Source: Clostridia bacterium (GTDB taxonomy: Bacteria; Bacillota; Clostridia; Christensenellales; Aristaeellaceae). Taken from it: a stretch of DNA of 64,000 nucleotides. This document shows, piece by piece, positions 1 through 6,020 of this stretch. The translations under genes and the position numbers were made by a program. Numbering within the stretch: position 1 is the stretch's first letter; the number at the start of each line of letters is the position of its first letter. The stretch is from the NCBI GenBank assembly GCA_017448975.1, contig JAFSKN010000036.1:1-64000 (forward strand), written 5' to 3'. The notes beneath the pieces were generated by a model. That model was given only the letters and a program-made list of their open reading frames with translations, was not told the DNA's origin and ran no database searches.

Positions 1-243
1 AGCAAGCTGTTCGTATACACCGACGGTGTGGCAGAGGCCACCAGCGCGGAAAAGGAACTGTTCGGCACCGGGCGGATGATCGAAGCGCTGAACGCCGATC
101 CGGACGCCGCGCCGCAGCAAATTCTCAGGAACGTGCGCACCAGCGTGGACAGGTTCGTGAAGGAAGCGGAGCAGTTCGACGACCTGACCATGCTGTGTGT
201 GGAATACAAAGGAACGCTGACGAAGGAAAACGGATCGACGTGA
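1..243 (+). CDS. SpoIIE/PP2C-type serine phosphatase, C-terminal fragment
   Basis: Only the last 80 codons are in the window; the frame is open from base 1. The fragment begins SKLFVYTDGVAEA, the aspartate-containing strand-loop of PP2C/SpoIIE phosphatases, and ends with DDLTMLCVEY, which carries the last metal-binding aspartate of this fold. Such enzymes dephosphorylate anti-sigma-factor antagonists or act as stage II sporulation phosphatases. The N-terminal sensor part is outside, so the exact member (RsbU-like or SpoIIE) cannot be decided. It is host chromosome, left of the prophage. Confidence 0.8.
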   Translation, partial: SKLFVYTDGVAEATSAEKELFGTGRMIEALNADPDAAPQQILRNVRTSVDRFVKEAEQFDDLTMLCVEYKGTLTKENGST

Positions 244-505
244 ATGAGACGGTCCTGGCCGTGGCGGCAGCAATGCTATATCGTAAAACGTGGAAATGAA
301 TGATCTGTCATCACCCTGGAGAAAAGGCTCATGAACCGGGCCGAGTAAGTATGGTCACGTAACGGAGACCATGATGAAGGACAGCGCGGATAAGATGCAG
401 AGGTTCATCGAATCGCTGTGAAAGGGAGGGAAAAAGCTGGTTTGGGTACGGTTTGGGTACAAAACAAAGAAGAAAGCCCAGGAACCTTGAAATTCCTGGA
501 CTTTC
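244..505. other. Host intergenic stretch before attL
   Basis: No convincing gene is seen. A perfect tandem duplication of an 11-bp unit, GGTTTGGGTAC, lies at 439-460. A short open frame at 371-421 (16 codons, starting MMKDSADKM) follows no convincing ribosome site and may be a remnant. Confidence 0.5.
467..503 (-). terminator. Original terminator of the split tRNA-Ser gene
   Basis: Read leftward, CCAGGAA (93-99 side) pairs with TTCCTGG around an 8-nt loop (arms 478-484 and 493-499) and is followed by a T-rich stretch. It lies just past the 3' end of the tRNA-Ser remnant, where the host gene's own terminator would have been before integration. Confidence 0.6.
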
Positions 506-570
506 TCTGGCGGAGAAGGAGAGATTTGAACTCTCGCTACGATTCACTCGTACTACTCCCTTAGCAGGGG
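506..570. other. attL core (3' remnant of tRNA-Ser(GCU))
   Basis: These 65 bp are identical to 59824-59888. They cover the CCA end, T arm, variable arm and anticodon region of tRNA-Ser on the minus strand; homology stops inside the anticodon stem (position 571 differs). The remnant lacks the D arm and 5' acceptor strand and is not a functional tRNA. Confidence 0.95.
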
Positions 571-608
571 CAGAAAGGCCCTTGAAATTACTGGCTAATA
601 TGCGTGAT

Positions 609-630
609 GTAGTAAATGCGTTGTAAATAG
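609..630. repeat. Putative integrase arm-type sites, left
   Basis: GTAGTAAAT (609-617) followed by GTTGTAAATAG (620-630), between attL core and the integrase stop codon. The same two words recur in swapped order at 59710-59730 beside attR, as expected for arm sites bound by the N-terminal domain of a tyrosine integrase. Confidence 0.6.
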
Positions 631-636
631 GGATGT

Positions 637-1749
637 TTACTTTTTCAGGAGGTTCACGGCCTCAAGCGCGTCCTGATCGTCCGGGTGGGCGTACTTATCG
701 AGCATCTTCGTGGTTGACCAGCGCATGACCTTCTTGATTGTTTGCGGGGCTATGCCCTCGGTGATAGCAAGGGCGGTGGCGGTGGTGTGACGGCAGGAAT
801 ACGGTTCCAGGCGACGGCAGCCTGCGGCGGCAAGTACAGCGTAATAGTTTGTGTAGAAGTCCTTCTCGTTTCGCGTCCATACATAGCCCATGGCGCTTGT
901 TGCGTGCTGCATTTCGTCGATTATCACAGGGACAATGGTATCGGGCAGATAGACGGGCGAATCCTTCCTGACTTTCGTTTTGATTCCGGCCCCGATAATT
1001 TTCTGATGGTCAACGTCGATCATGTCCACTTTCAAGGATTGGATTTCTCCGGGCATCATGCCGGTGTAGATCATGATAAGCGGGATAGCGGCGCGGCGAT
1101 CCCCTGCGTCATAGAGTTTCCAAAGGGCGGCCTGTTCTTCCTCGGTGAAGGGCTGGCGCTCTTTTTCGTTGAGTTCCGGGAGGATGATAAACTCCGGCAG
1201 CTCCTTGTCCACCCAACGATCCGCCCCGGCCAGCAGAAACAGATGGGTCAGGACGGTTTTCATGTCTTTCGCCGGATAGTAGGTGCTTGCGTGATCCTTG
1301 ACAACCGTGCGCAAATCCTGGACGGTGAGGGTATCGACGCTCCTGTATTGGATGGAGGCCAGTTTTTTCCACGCGGTACGGTACGCGGATTGCTTGCTCT
1401 TGGAGAGCTTTTCCATTTCATCCCCTTTGTACAATTCCCAATAGTGGGACAGGGGCGGCGCTTTCCGCCTGACCGTGCCGGTTTTCAGGATGGAGCAATA
1501 GGCCAGCGCGTCGTTTTTTGTTTTGAAGCCGCCCTTGGTCTGGCGCAGGATATGGTTCTTCCCCTGATCGTCGCGGATATAGCCTTTGGTTATTACAGCC
1601 GTCCAGGTTTTGCCGCGCTTATAGGCGGAGCCTGTACCATTGCCGCGCTGGTGGATGCGGCCCGCCGCCTTGCGCGTGATACGCCTGCCGCAATAGCAGC
1701 AGAGCATAGCATCGTCCGGGATTGTTTTTTCACATCGGGGGCAAAGCAT
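637..1749 (-). CDS. int: Phage tyrosine recombinase (integrase)
   Basis: Catalyses site-specific insertion and excision at the tRNA-Ser core beside which it lies. The 370-residue protein opens with a zinc ribbon (CPRC at 3-6, CCYC at 17-20), then an AP2-like arm-binding region (about 35-90), a core-binding helical domain and the catalytic domain. The CRHT box places an arginine at about 320, and the nucleophile is Tyr353 in LDKYAHP. The first catalytic arginine, normally in a TGxR motif, is replaced: the sequence reads TGMMPGE near 229. The His of the HxxRH box is also a Tyr. The GTAAAGGAGAAGATTC leader supports the ATG at 1749. Orientation toward attL is typical. Confidence 0.95.
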   Translation of the reverse strand: MLCPRCEKTIPDDAMLCCYCGRRITRKAAGRIHQRGNGTGSAYKRGKTWTAVITKGYIRDDQGKNHILRQTKGGFKTKNDALAYCSILKTGTVRRKAPPLSHYWELYKGDEMEKLSKSKQSAYRTAWKKLASIQYRSVDTLTVQDLRTVVKDHASTYYPAKDMKTVLTHLFLLAGADRWVDKELPEFIILPELNEKERQPFTEEEQAALWKLYDAGDRRAAIPLIMIYTGMMPGEIQSLKVDMIDVDHQKIIGAGIKTKVRKDSPVYLPDTIVPVIIDEMQHATSAMGYVWTRNEKDFYTNYYAVLAAAGCRRLEPYSCRHTTATALAITEGIAPQTIKKVMRWSTTKMLDKYAHPDDQDALEAVNLLKK

Positions 1750-1834
1750 GAATCTTCTCCTTTACAAAACACGGGAAGGATGTTATAATAATCATGCGAT
1801 CCTTCGTTGATGTGGTGTTGGCGAGTTTCGCGGG

Positions 1835-1866
1835 CGGCCCCAGCAATGGGGCCGTGTTTTGTTTCA
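1835..1866 (+). terminator. Hairpin with T-rich tail between integrase and cargo gene
   Basis: CGGCCCC (1835-1841) pairs with GGGGCCG (1848-1854) over a 6-nt loop and is followed on the plus strand by TGTTTTGTTTC. Both neighbours are leftward, so it would stop only antisense transcription; it may simply separate the two units. Confidence 0.4.
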
Positions 1867-1882
1867 CCATTGTCTGCAAGAA

Positions 1883-2542
1883 TTATTCAGCATCTATGTA
1901 TAATGCCTTTCTTCCATCGGTCGTAATACTTCCCCAAAGATAATAACTATATTTTCCTTCGTATACGAGAACAGGCGAATCAAACGATTTATCCATCAAA
2001 GTATTGTTTGTAAATATCTGATCCATAACATCCAGCATGATTTTATTTACAGGCGTAGTTTTTTCAAAGTATTTCAAATATAACTCGTCTACATCGCTAA
2101 ACTCCAGGGATGAAATAGCGATGGAACAAGAATAAACGTGTTTCGCGTATGATTCGTAATCATCATCTGCATAGAAAAGCAAATCGCTCCAACCTACAAT
2201 TTCGAGAGAATCTATACTAAACTCCACTGACCCAGCAGCACATGACGCATGAATAACTCTACTCTCTCCTGGATCAGGATATAGATATGAATATCTATTA
2301 CCATAACTGAAACCAACTTCTCCGAGTTCCATATCTAATTTTTCTTTACACTCAAAAAGCCTTTCAACATACAATTCAAGAAAACTAAAAACATTGCATC
2401 CGTCAGATTTTGATTTATGAGTATTCGTAGGTATTGGAGTTGGTGAAGCAGACGGGGCCGGAGTGAAACGCACTACGGCCTGTGCAGGAACAGCGAAAAC
2501 CAGCAAGACCGCGAGCAGCAAGGCGAAGAACCGATTTTTCAT
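1883..2542 (-). CDS. Secreted prophage cargo protein, unknown function
   Basis: Predicted 219-residue exported protein. The start at 2542 is chosen because AGGAGG precedes it and it begins a clear signal peptide (MKNRFF, then a leucine/valine-rich core, cleavage near AQA). A short Pro/Ser/Thr linker follows, then an acidic, aromatic-rich globular part with no family I recognise. The gene is much more AT-rich than its neighbours and lies between the integrase and repressor, the classic place for lysogenic-conversion genes expressed from the prophage. A TACAAT box at 2591-2596 (minus) could be its -10 element. Function unknown. Confidence 0.75.
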   Translation of the reverse strand: MKNRFFALLLAVLLVFAVPAQAVVRFTPAPSASPTPIPTNTHKSKSDGCNVFSFLELYVERLFECKEKLDMELGEVGFSYGNRYSYLYPDPGESRVIHASCAAGSVEFSIDSLEIVGWSDLLFYADDDYESYAKHVYSCSIAISSLEFSDVDELYLKYFEKTTPVNKIMLDVMDQIFTNNTLMDKSFDSPVLVYEGKYSYYLWGSITTDGRKALYIDAE

Positions 2543-2668
2543 GATCCCATTATCCTCCTGAAATCTATAATCGTTCAGCATGGGGCTTTCATTGTATCGG
2601 GCTATATGCTACAATAAAAAGGCACAAGGGAGCTTCGTTGTAGATTGATGAAAAGAGGCATGATTTTC

Positions 2669-2809
2669 ATGACCAGAGAAGAAGCTATGGAACTGGTAAA
2701 GGATATGACGGAGGAAGAGCTTATTCTTTTCCGCGACGCGATTTTAGATAAGCTGCGTAATTCCGCATCTCCTGGAGATCATCAGGCGGAAGATCAAGTA
2801 ACAGATTGA
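2669..2809 (+). CDS. Small protein antisense to the repressor 3' end
   Basis: A 46-codon frame beginning MTREEAMELV, preceded by AGAGG ten bases upstream (an ATG at 2660 is also possible but too close to it). The product is charged and helical (TEEELILFRDAILDKL) with a hydrophilic tail. Its last 89 bases overlap the 3' end of the leftward CI-like repressor gene, so the two messages are complementary. No family is recognised with certainty. The overlap could be chance, hence the modest confidence. Confidence 0.4.
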   Translation: MTREEAMELVKDMTEEELILFRDAILDKLRNSASPGDHQAEDQVTD

Positions 2810-3041
2810 CAACATCATCCCGAAGCCCGTCACCACCGGTGGCGGGCTTTTTTTCGTCTAAGCCCATAAGATAATCAACGGTTACGCCATATATAGATGC
2901 AAGTTTGACAATGTTATCTCTGGAAGGTTTCTTTATTCCGCTTTCCCATTGGCTAACTGTGGGCGGTTTTACGCCTACCTCGAAAGCGACCTGCTTCTGG
3001 CTTAGTTTTGCTTTTTCGCGGCACTCACGCAGTTTATTCAT
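2721..3041 (-). CDS. CI-like phage repressor, XRE family
   Basis: DNA-binding protein of 106 residues expected to maintain lysogeny by binding the palindromes between it and the divergent Cro-like gene. Residues about 5-60 form a complete XRE helix-turn-helix (SQKQVAFEVGVKPPTVSQWE is the recognition region), ending with the typical VDYLMGLDE. The short C-terminal part (about 70-106) is a helical tail, not a LexA-type peptidase, so induction by RecA-stimulated self-cleavage is not expected. A good sigma-70 promoter (TTGTAT, 17 bp, TATAAT) lies at 3065-3093 on the minus strand. Confidence 0.9.
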   Translation of the reverse strand: MNKLRECREKAKLSQKQVAFEVGVKPPTVSQWESGIKKPSRDNIVKLASIYGVTVDYLMGLDEKKPATGGDGLRDDVVNLLLDLPPDDLQEMRNYAAYLKSRRGKE

Positions 3042-3064
3042 AAGCGCAACCCCCTTTTTATTTC

Positions 3065-3093
3065 ATTATATACCCTGCGGGTATTAAATACAA
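3065..3093 (-). promoter_or_regulatory. Repressor promoter with operator
   Basis: Leftward -35 TTGTAT (3088-3093), 17-bp spacer, -10 TATAAT (3065-3070). The spacer contains a perfect palindrome, ATACCC-TGC-GGGTAT (3070-3084), the likely repressor/Cro operator, which would block this promoter when occupied. Confidence 0.8.
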
Positions 3094-3112
3094 CGAAAAT
3101 AAAATAGCTTGT

Positions 3113-3147
3113 GGGTATTGACAGATACCTTGGAGCTATGTTAGTAT
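3113..3147 (+). promoter_or_regulatory. Early rightward promoter with operator half-sites
   Basis: -35 TTGACA (3118-3123), 18-bp spacer, extended -10 TGtTAGTAT (-10 at 3142-3147). GGGTAT (3113-3118) and ATACCT (3125-3130) repeat the half-sites of the palindrome at 3070-3084, and GGGTAA at 3157 is a weaker one, so the same regulator should act on both divergent promoters. Confidence 0.75.
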
Positions 3148-3179
3148 ATAGCCACTGGGTAACTATGGGGGGTGAAAGT

Positions 3180-3392
3180 GTGAGGACATGGCTCCGTGAA
3201 TTACGCCTACAAAAAGGACTTTCAGAAGCGGCAGTAGCTAAACGGGCCGGAATTGCTCAACCCTTCTACCACAATATCGAAATGGGAAATAAGAATCCAT
3301 CTGTTTATACGGCAAAAAAATTAGCGGTTGCCTTGGAATTACCGTGGACACGGTTCTATGAAGATGAACGGAAGGAGGGCAAGGGGGCATGA
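3180..3392 (+). CDS. Cro-like XRE regulator
   Basis: First gene of the rightward early operon, 70 residues. The GTG at 3180 is chosen over upstream starts because the promoter at 3118-3147 would lie inside a longer frame and GGGGGGTG precedes it at good spacing. The whole protein is a helix-turn-helix unit (RLQKGLSEAAVAKRAGIAQ, then the conserved PSVYTAKKLAVALEL). It should compete with the repressor for the operators and favour lytic growth. Its stop overlaps the next start. Confidence 0.8.
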   Translation: MRTWLRELRLQKGLSEAAVAKRAGIAQPFYHNIEMGNKNPSVYTAKKLAVALELPWTRFYEDERKEGKGA

Positions 3393-3619
3393 CACCGCAA
3401 GAACTGGCGGCACTTCCGGGCAATTCCGTGGGTACGAAAGAGGCGGCGGCGATCTTAGGCGTGAGCCGGTGGGGGCTGACCCTGGCGGCGAAGCAGGGAC
3501 AGCTTGGACTTCCCTTCGCGTTCAGCGGGAACCGGCTGAAAATCAGCAAGGCCGCGCTGCTGGCATACTGCGGTTATCACCCGGAGGCGCAGGATGGCGG
3601 ACAAGAAAGTAACGGTTGA
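3389..3619 (+). CDS. Excisionase/AlpA-like DNA-binding protein
   Basis: A 76-residue protein whose start overlaps the preceding stop (ATGA), showing translational coupling. The core, VGTKEAAAILGVSRWGLTL followed by GNRLKISKAALLAY, has the layout of winged-helix MerR/excisionase domains: a DNA-reading helix, then a short wing with the insert written as residue-specific KIS. Likely roles are excisionase or early transcription regulator. Position after Cro fits either. Confidence 0.65.
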   Translation: MTPQELAALPGNSVGTKEAAAILGVSRWGLTLAAKQGQLGLPFAFSGNRLKISKAALLAYCGYHPEAQDGGQESNG

Positions 3620-3803
3620 ATATTATGGAGACCCGCTGCTGGTGAAGCTGATCGGCGCGGTGGATGTTCCCGCTGCGCGAAGGATAGAGGCCGCGCAGCG
3701 CATCGGAAAGGCTATATGCTGGGCCATTGGTCTGAAAACAATGGATGCTGTTTTCATCGGCGAAAATGGGGACAGACTTGACCAGATCGTTGTGAACCGA
3801 TAG
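3594..3803 (+). CDS. Small phage protein, unknown
   Basis: A 69-residue protein starting ATGGCGGAC behind GGAGG, overlapping the end of the upstream gene by 26 bp. The sequence (starts MADKKVTVEYYGDPLLV, ends FIGENGDRLDQIVVNR) suggests a small alpha/beta fold without membrane segments or cysteine motifs. I recognise no family. Its place in the early operon, between an excisionase-like gene and a DUF1064 gene, suggests an early regulatory or host-takeover role, but that is inference. Confidence 0.65.
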   Translation: MADKKVTVEYYGDPLLVKLIGAVDVPAARRIEAAQRIGKAICWAIGLKTMDAVFIGENGDRLDQIVVNR

Positions 3804-3815
3804 GAGGGGGCGGCT

Positions 3816-4238
3816 GTGGCTTTACGGTTTACGGAAGAAGAATACGCCCAATTTATCCGGCAGCGGAAGCAAGGACGGATCACGACGAGCGACCTTTCCC
3901 CCGCGGAGCCGCCACCACCACCGCCCAAGCGGAACAAATACGGCAACCGGCGCGTGGAAATTGATGGGATGAAGTTTGACAGCCAGCATGAAGCGGACGT
4001 TTACTTCGGGACGCTGCTCCCGGCATGGAAACGCGGCGCTTTCAAGCTGCTTGCCCGTCAGGTTTCCTTCGATCTTCCGGGCGGGATCAGGTATATCGCT
4101 GATTTCGTGACGGTAGGCGCAGACGGCCACGTGTGTGTGATGGACGCAAAGAGCGCGGCCACGCGGAAGATTCGGGAGTACATCAACAAAAAGAAGCAGA
4201 TGAAAGCCTGCTGGGGGCTTGAAATCCAAGAAGTATAA
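3816..4238 (+). CDS. DUF1064 family protein, putative nuclease
   Basis: A 140-residue protein with GTG start behind AGGAGGGGG. After a Pro-rich linker (PPPPPPK near 33) it has the DUF1064 signature: KYGNRR, FDSQHEADVYF, YIADFV and VMDAKSA. The spaced E..., D and DxK residues resemble the PD-(D/E)XK nuclease core, and family members are found in early regions of Firmicutes phages where an endonuclease or resolvase-like role is proposed. It is the last protein gene before the tRNA cluster. Confidence 0.8.
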   Translation: MALRFTEEEYAQFIRQRKQGRITTSDLSPAEPPPPPPKRNKYGNRRVEIDGMKFDSQHEADVYFGTLLPAWKRGAFKLLARQVSFDLPGGIRYIADFVTVGADGHVCVMDAKSAATRKIREYINKKKQMKACWGLEIQEV

Positions 4239-4244
4239 TCATAT

Positions 4245-4376
4245 GCGGCGGCAGGTTTGCCGGTTGGTGCGATGGAAAAAGCCTGTTCCCCATTTTGTTC
4301 TTCTCCATGCGGATCAATCTTCCTTCAACTGATCGTCTGAACACCAACCGGGCCGGTTTGATTCCGGCCCGCCGCG
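4245..4376 (+). ncRNA. Structured RNA with tRNA-like (tmRNA-like) ends
   Basis: The sequence folds into a contiguous set of helices: a 7-bp acceptor-like stem (4245-4251 with 4369-4375), an 8-nt D-like segment (4252-4259), a perfect 10-bp helix CCGGTTGGTG/CACCAACCGG (4260-4269 with 4342-4351), then directly a T arm with 5-bp stem and 7-nt loop (4352-4368). Acceptor, D region, long helix abutting the T arm is the layout of the tRNA-like domain of tmRNA, though the whole is only about 132 nt. The 72-nt loop holds a 22-codon frame (ATG 4272 to TGA 4340). Deviations: T loop TTTGATT lacks C56 and the end reads CAA, not CCA. It opens the phage tRNA cluster. Name and function are unknown. Confidence 0.55.
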
Positions 4377-4543
4377 CAAGACCTCGGGGTATGAATTAAC
4401 ATTGCATGGTGGGGAAACCCCGAAAACAGGCCACACCCCCATCCTGACCTGCACTTGGAATATGTAGGCGAACACCCGCGAGAAAGGCGACAGCACGGAA
4501 AGACGGCCCGCGTCACCGATGTCACTTGCCGGGGCGCGGCCAT
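4377..4543. other. Spacer between structured RNA and tRNA-Gln
   Basis: No gene seen. It contains two mutually exclusive hairpins (TCGGGGT 4384-4390 or GGGG 4411-4414, both pairing with the ACCCCGA at 4417-4423) and the word ACTTGCCGGGGCGC at 4524-4537, repeated before tRNA-Thr. Confidence 0.4.
4524..4537 (+). repeat. tRNA-cluster spacer repeat, copy 1
   Basis: ACTTGCCGGGGCGC, identical to 4936-4949; both copies are preceded by a related GTSACCGRTG word and stand just upstream of a tRNA. Confidence 0.6.
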
Positions 4544-4617
4544 AGGGACATAGCTTAATGGCAAAGCATCCGGCTTTGAACCGGAAGTTGACGGTTCAAC
4601 TCCGTCTGTCCCCGCCA
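4544..4617 (+). tRNA. tRNA-Gln(UUG)
   Basis: Phage tRNA with full cloverleaf: acceptor AGGGACA/TGTCCCC, D arm GCTT/AAGC, anticodon stem TCCGG/CCGGA around CTTTGAA (anticodon TTG), T arm GACGG/CCGTC, discriminator G and encoded CCA. The first acceptor pair is A-C; a weak 1-72 pair is normal for glutamine tRNAs. It reads CAA codons. Confidence 0.85.
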
Positions 4618-4753
4618 TGGGGAACAATCCGGCAGATTATCCACCCCATGAAAAAGGATATTCTGCCCCTCAAATGCACTCGGACGCCGGAGATAGTATG
4701 ACCGGGGAAAGGCTTCACGAGACGTGCAGGCGTGCCGTTGGGAGAGTGACCAA

Positions 4754-4773
4754 GACAGCCGGGAAAGACCGGC
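4754..4773 (+). repeat. tRNA leader hairpin repeat, copy 1
   Basis: GACAGCCGGGAAAGACCGGC, containing the stem GCCGG/CCGGC, ends 7 nt before tRNA-Phe. An exact copy at 5783-5802 precedes the tRNA-like element at 5809. Confidence 0.75.
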
Positions 4774-4780
4774 GAATTAT

Positions 4781-4856
4781 GGACAGGTAGCATAAATGGT
4801 GAGTGCGGCGGACTGAAAATCCGCAGAGGCTTGTTCGATTCAAGTCCTGTCCACCA
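4781..4856 (+). tRNA. tRNA-Phe(GAA)
   Basis: Acceptor GGACAGG/CCTGTCC, anticodon stem GCGGA/TCCGC with loop CTGAAAA (anticodon GAA), T arm with loop TTCGATT, discriminator A and encoded CCA. Reads phenylalanine codons. Confidence 0.92.
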
Positions 4857-4935
4857 AAGCGGGATTTGGTTTCTTGCCTTTCCTTTTGTGGCGCTTAAAA
4901 TCTCTAAAGCGAAAGGAAGCGTGACCGGTGGCGTT

Positions 4936-4949
4936 ACTTGCCGGGGCGC
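4936..4949 (+). repeat. tRNA-cluster spacer repeat, copy 2
   Basis: Second copy of ACTTGCCGGGGCGC. It runs into a 9-bp hairpin, GCTTCGGGG (4948-4956) with CCCCGAAGC (4965-4973), ending 4 nt before tRNA-Thr. Confidence 0.6.
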
Positions 4950-4977
4950 TTCGGGGGCGGCATACCCCGAAGCCCGT

Positions 4978-5052
4978 GCCGAAATAGCTCAAAGGCAGAG
5001 CAGGCTATTTGTAATGGTCAGGTTGTGGGTTCGATTCCCGCTTTCGGCTCCA
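4978..5052 (+). tRNA. tRNA-Thr(UGU)
   Basis: Acceptor GCCGAAA/TTTCGGC, D arm GCTC/GAGC, anticodon loop TTTGTAA (anticodon TGT) on a stem with two G-U pairs, T loop TTCGATT, encoded CCA. Reads ACA and related threonine codons. Confidence 0.9.
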
Positions 5053-5103
5053 AAGGCTATGCACAAGCCTATTGCCAGAAAGCGTCAAGAAAGGGGGTGA
5101 AGC

Positions 5104-5265
5104 ATGGCCGTCCTGTACTGGTACATCGTGCGCCTGGAACGCTTGGCGGCATCCTGGCTGTTCCGGCAACAAGCGGACAAGATACCTGGGAAAGTACCTT
5201 CGACGATTTTCACCGACCAACAAAACTTCTTCAAACGCTTTCATACGGCGGCCACGGGAGGTTAG
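5104..5265 (+). CDS. Small protein inside the tRNA cluster
   Basis: A 53-codon frame with an excellent ribosome site (AAAGGGGGTGAAGC directly before ATG). The product begins MAVLYWYIVRLERLAASW and continues basic and aromatic. The N-terminal stretch could lie along a membrane but is too short and charged for a clear transmembrane helix. No family recognised. It sits between tRNA-Thr and the next tRNA-like gene, so it is co-transcribed with the tRNAs. Confidence 0.6.
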   Translation: MAVLYWYIVRLERLAASWLFRQQADKIPGKVPSTIFTDQQNFFKRFHTAATGG

Positions 5266-5363
5266 ATTTTGGGCGGATGATCCGCCCGAGCGACACAATT
5301 CATGTGCAAAACGAGTTTCCCTGTGACACGCGGCGGCGTGGAATGGCCGCGCCGCCGCGATTT

Positions 5364-5447
5364 GCGGATGTGGCGAAATGGGTAAACGCGCAGGCGATCC
5401 ATGGACAGCGCCTGATTCTGCTGGTTCAAATCCAGCCATTCGCTCCA
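5364..5447 (+). tRNA. tRNA-like gene with enlarged anticodon loop
   Basis: Acceptor GCGGATG/CATTCGC, short D arm GCG/CGC, T arm GCTGG/CCAGC with loop TTCAAAT, discriminator T and encoded CCA are all canonical. The anticodon stem CAGGC (5391-5395) pairs with GCCTG (5410-5414), leaving a 14-nt loop instead of 7, so no anticodon can be assigned. An upstream 10-bp hairpin (5329-5338 with 5350-5359) precedes it. It might be an inactive tRNA, one matured by removal of bases, or a specialised RNA. Confidence 0.6.
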
Positions 5448-5486
5448 TGCACAAGATGTGCAAGAAAACATAAGGAGGCCAACACC

Positions 5487-5774
5487 ATGAGAGAGAAGCA
5501 TCCTCTGGCCGGACAGACCGTGAAACTGAAAGATGGAATCGGGATATTTTCAACTGGACAAGACGCAGGAGGGGAGGAGTTCCGCGTGGAGGACTGGGCG
5601 GATAATGTGCTGGGGCGCTCCGTCTGGATGGCAAACGGCAATCCTGCGGCGATTGAATACGCACTCCGAACGGGAACAAATGGAAACCATACGCCGACTG
5701 ACAACAATGCCGTTTATGGCAAAGTTGGCATGTTCGGCCACATCGTACACGACAGCGAGATTGTCAGGGAATAA
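5487..5774 (+). CDS. Phage protein of unknown function
   Basis: A 95-residue protein; the ATG at 5487 is preceded by AAGGAGGCCAACACC, a leader reused by several genes of this phage. The sequence (MREKHPLAGQTVKL, later VEDWADNVLGRSVWM and a polar Asn/Thr-rich centre, then FGHIVHDSEIV) suggests a compact beta-rich fold. Similar small proteins occur in clostridial phages but I know no function. It lies inside the tRNA cluster. Confidence 0.7.
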   Translation: MREKHPLAGQTVKLKDGIGIFSTGQDAGGEEFRVEDWADNVLGRSVWMANGNPAAIEYALRTGTNGNHTPTDNNAVYGKVGMFGHIVHDSEIVRE

Positions 5775-5782
5775 GGCTCTGT

Positions 5783-5802
5783 GACAGCCGGGAAAGACCG
5801 GC
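5783..5802 (+). repeat. tRNA leader hairpin repeat, copy 2
   Basis: Exact copy of the 20-bp word at 4754-4773, ending 6 nt before the tRNA-like element at 5809. Shared spacing argues that both downstream RNAs are processed alike. Confidence 0.75.
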
Positions 5803-5808
5803 TATTAT

Positions 5809-5883
5809 GCGCGGGTGCGATCAATGGCAGACGGCGGGAATGTTCACGGCCCCGAGAAGCAGGTTCGATTCCTGCCCTGCGCG
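5809..5883 (+). tRNA. Degenerate tRNA-like gene
   Basis: Acceptor GCGCGGG/CCTGCGC and a perfect T arm (GCAGG, TTCGATT, CCTGC) are present at correct spacing. The D stem has only two clear pairs, the anticodon arm closes as CGGG (5835-5838) with CCCG (5851-5854) around a 12-nt loop, and no CCA is encoded (TTC follows). The identical leader hairpin to that of tRNA-Phe supports a tRNA origin; it may be decaying. Confidence 0.4.
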
Positions 5884-6020
5884 TTCGTGGGCGAGGTAGT
5901 AGCGCCCATGGGTAGTAGTAGCCTGGGAAAGACGGCCCTGGCCGGTGCGACGGCACTCTGCCATTGAGAAAGAATGGCGGACAATGCGGCTGCGGCCAGG
6001 GCGAAAGGAGCGGAAAACCG

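Noticed and set aside
742..1788. Long open frame opposite the integrase
   Set aside because: It is the mirror of a confident integrase gene, has no ribosome site and no recognisable domain.
3111..3179. Upstream start of the Cro-like gene at 3111
   Set aside because: The early promoter lies inside that extension; GTG 3180 has the ribosome site.
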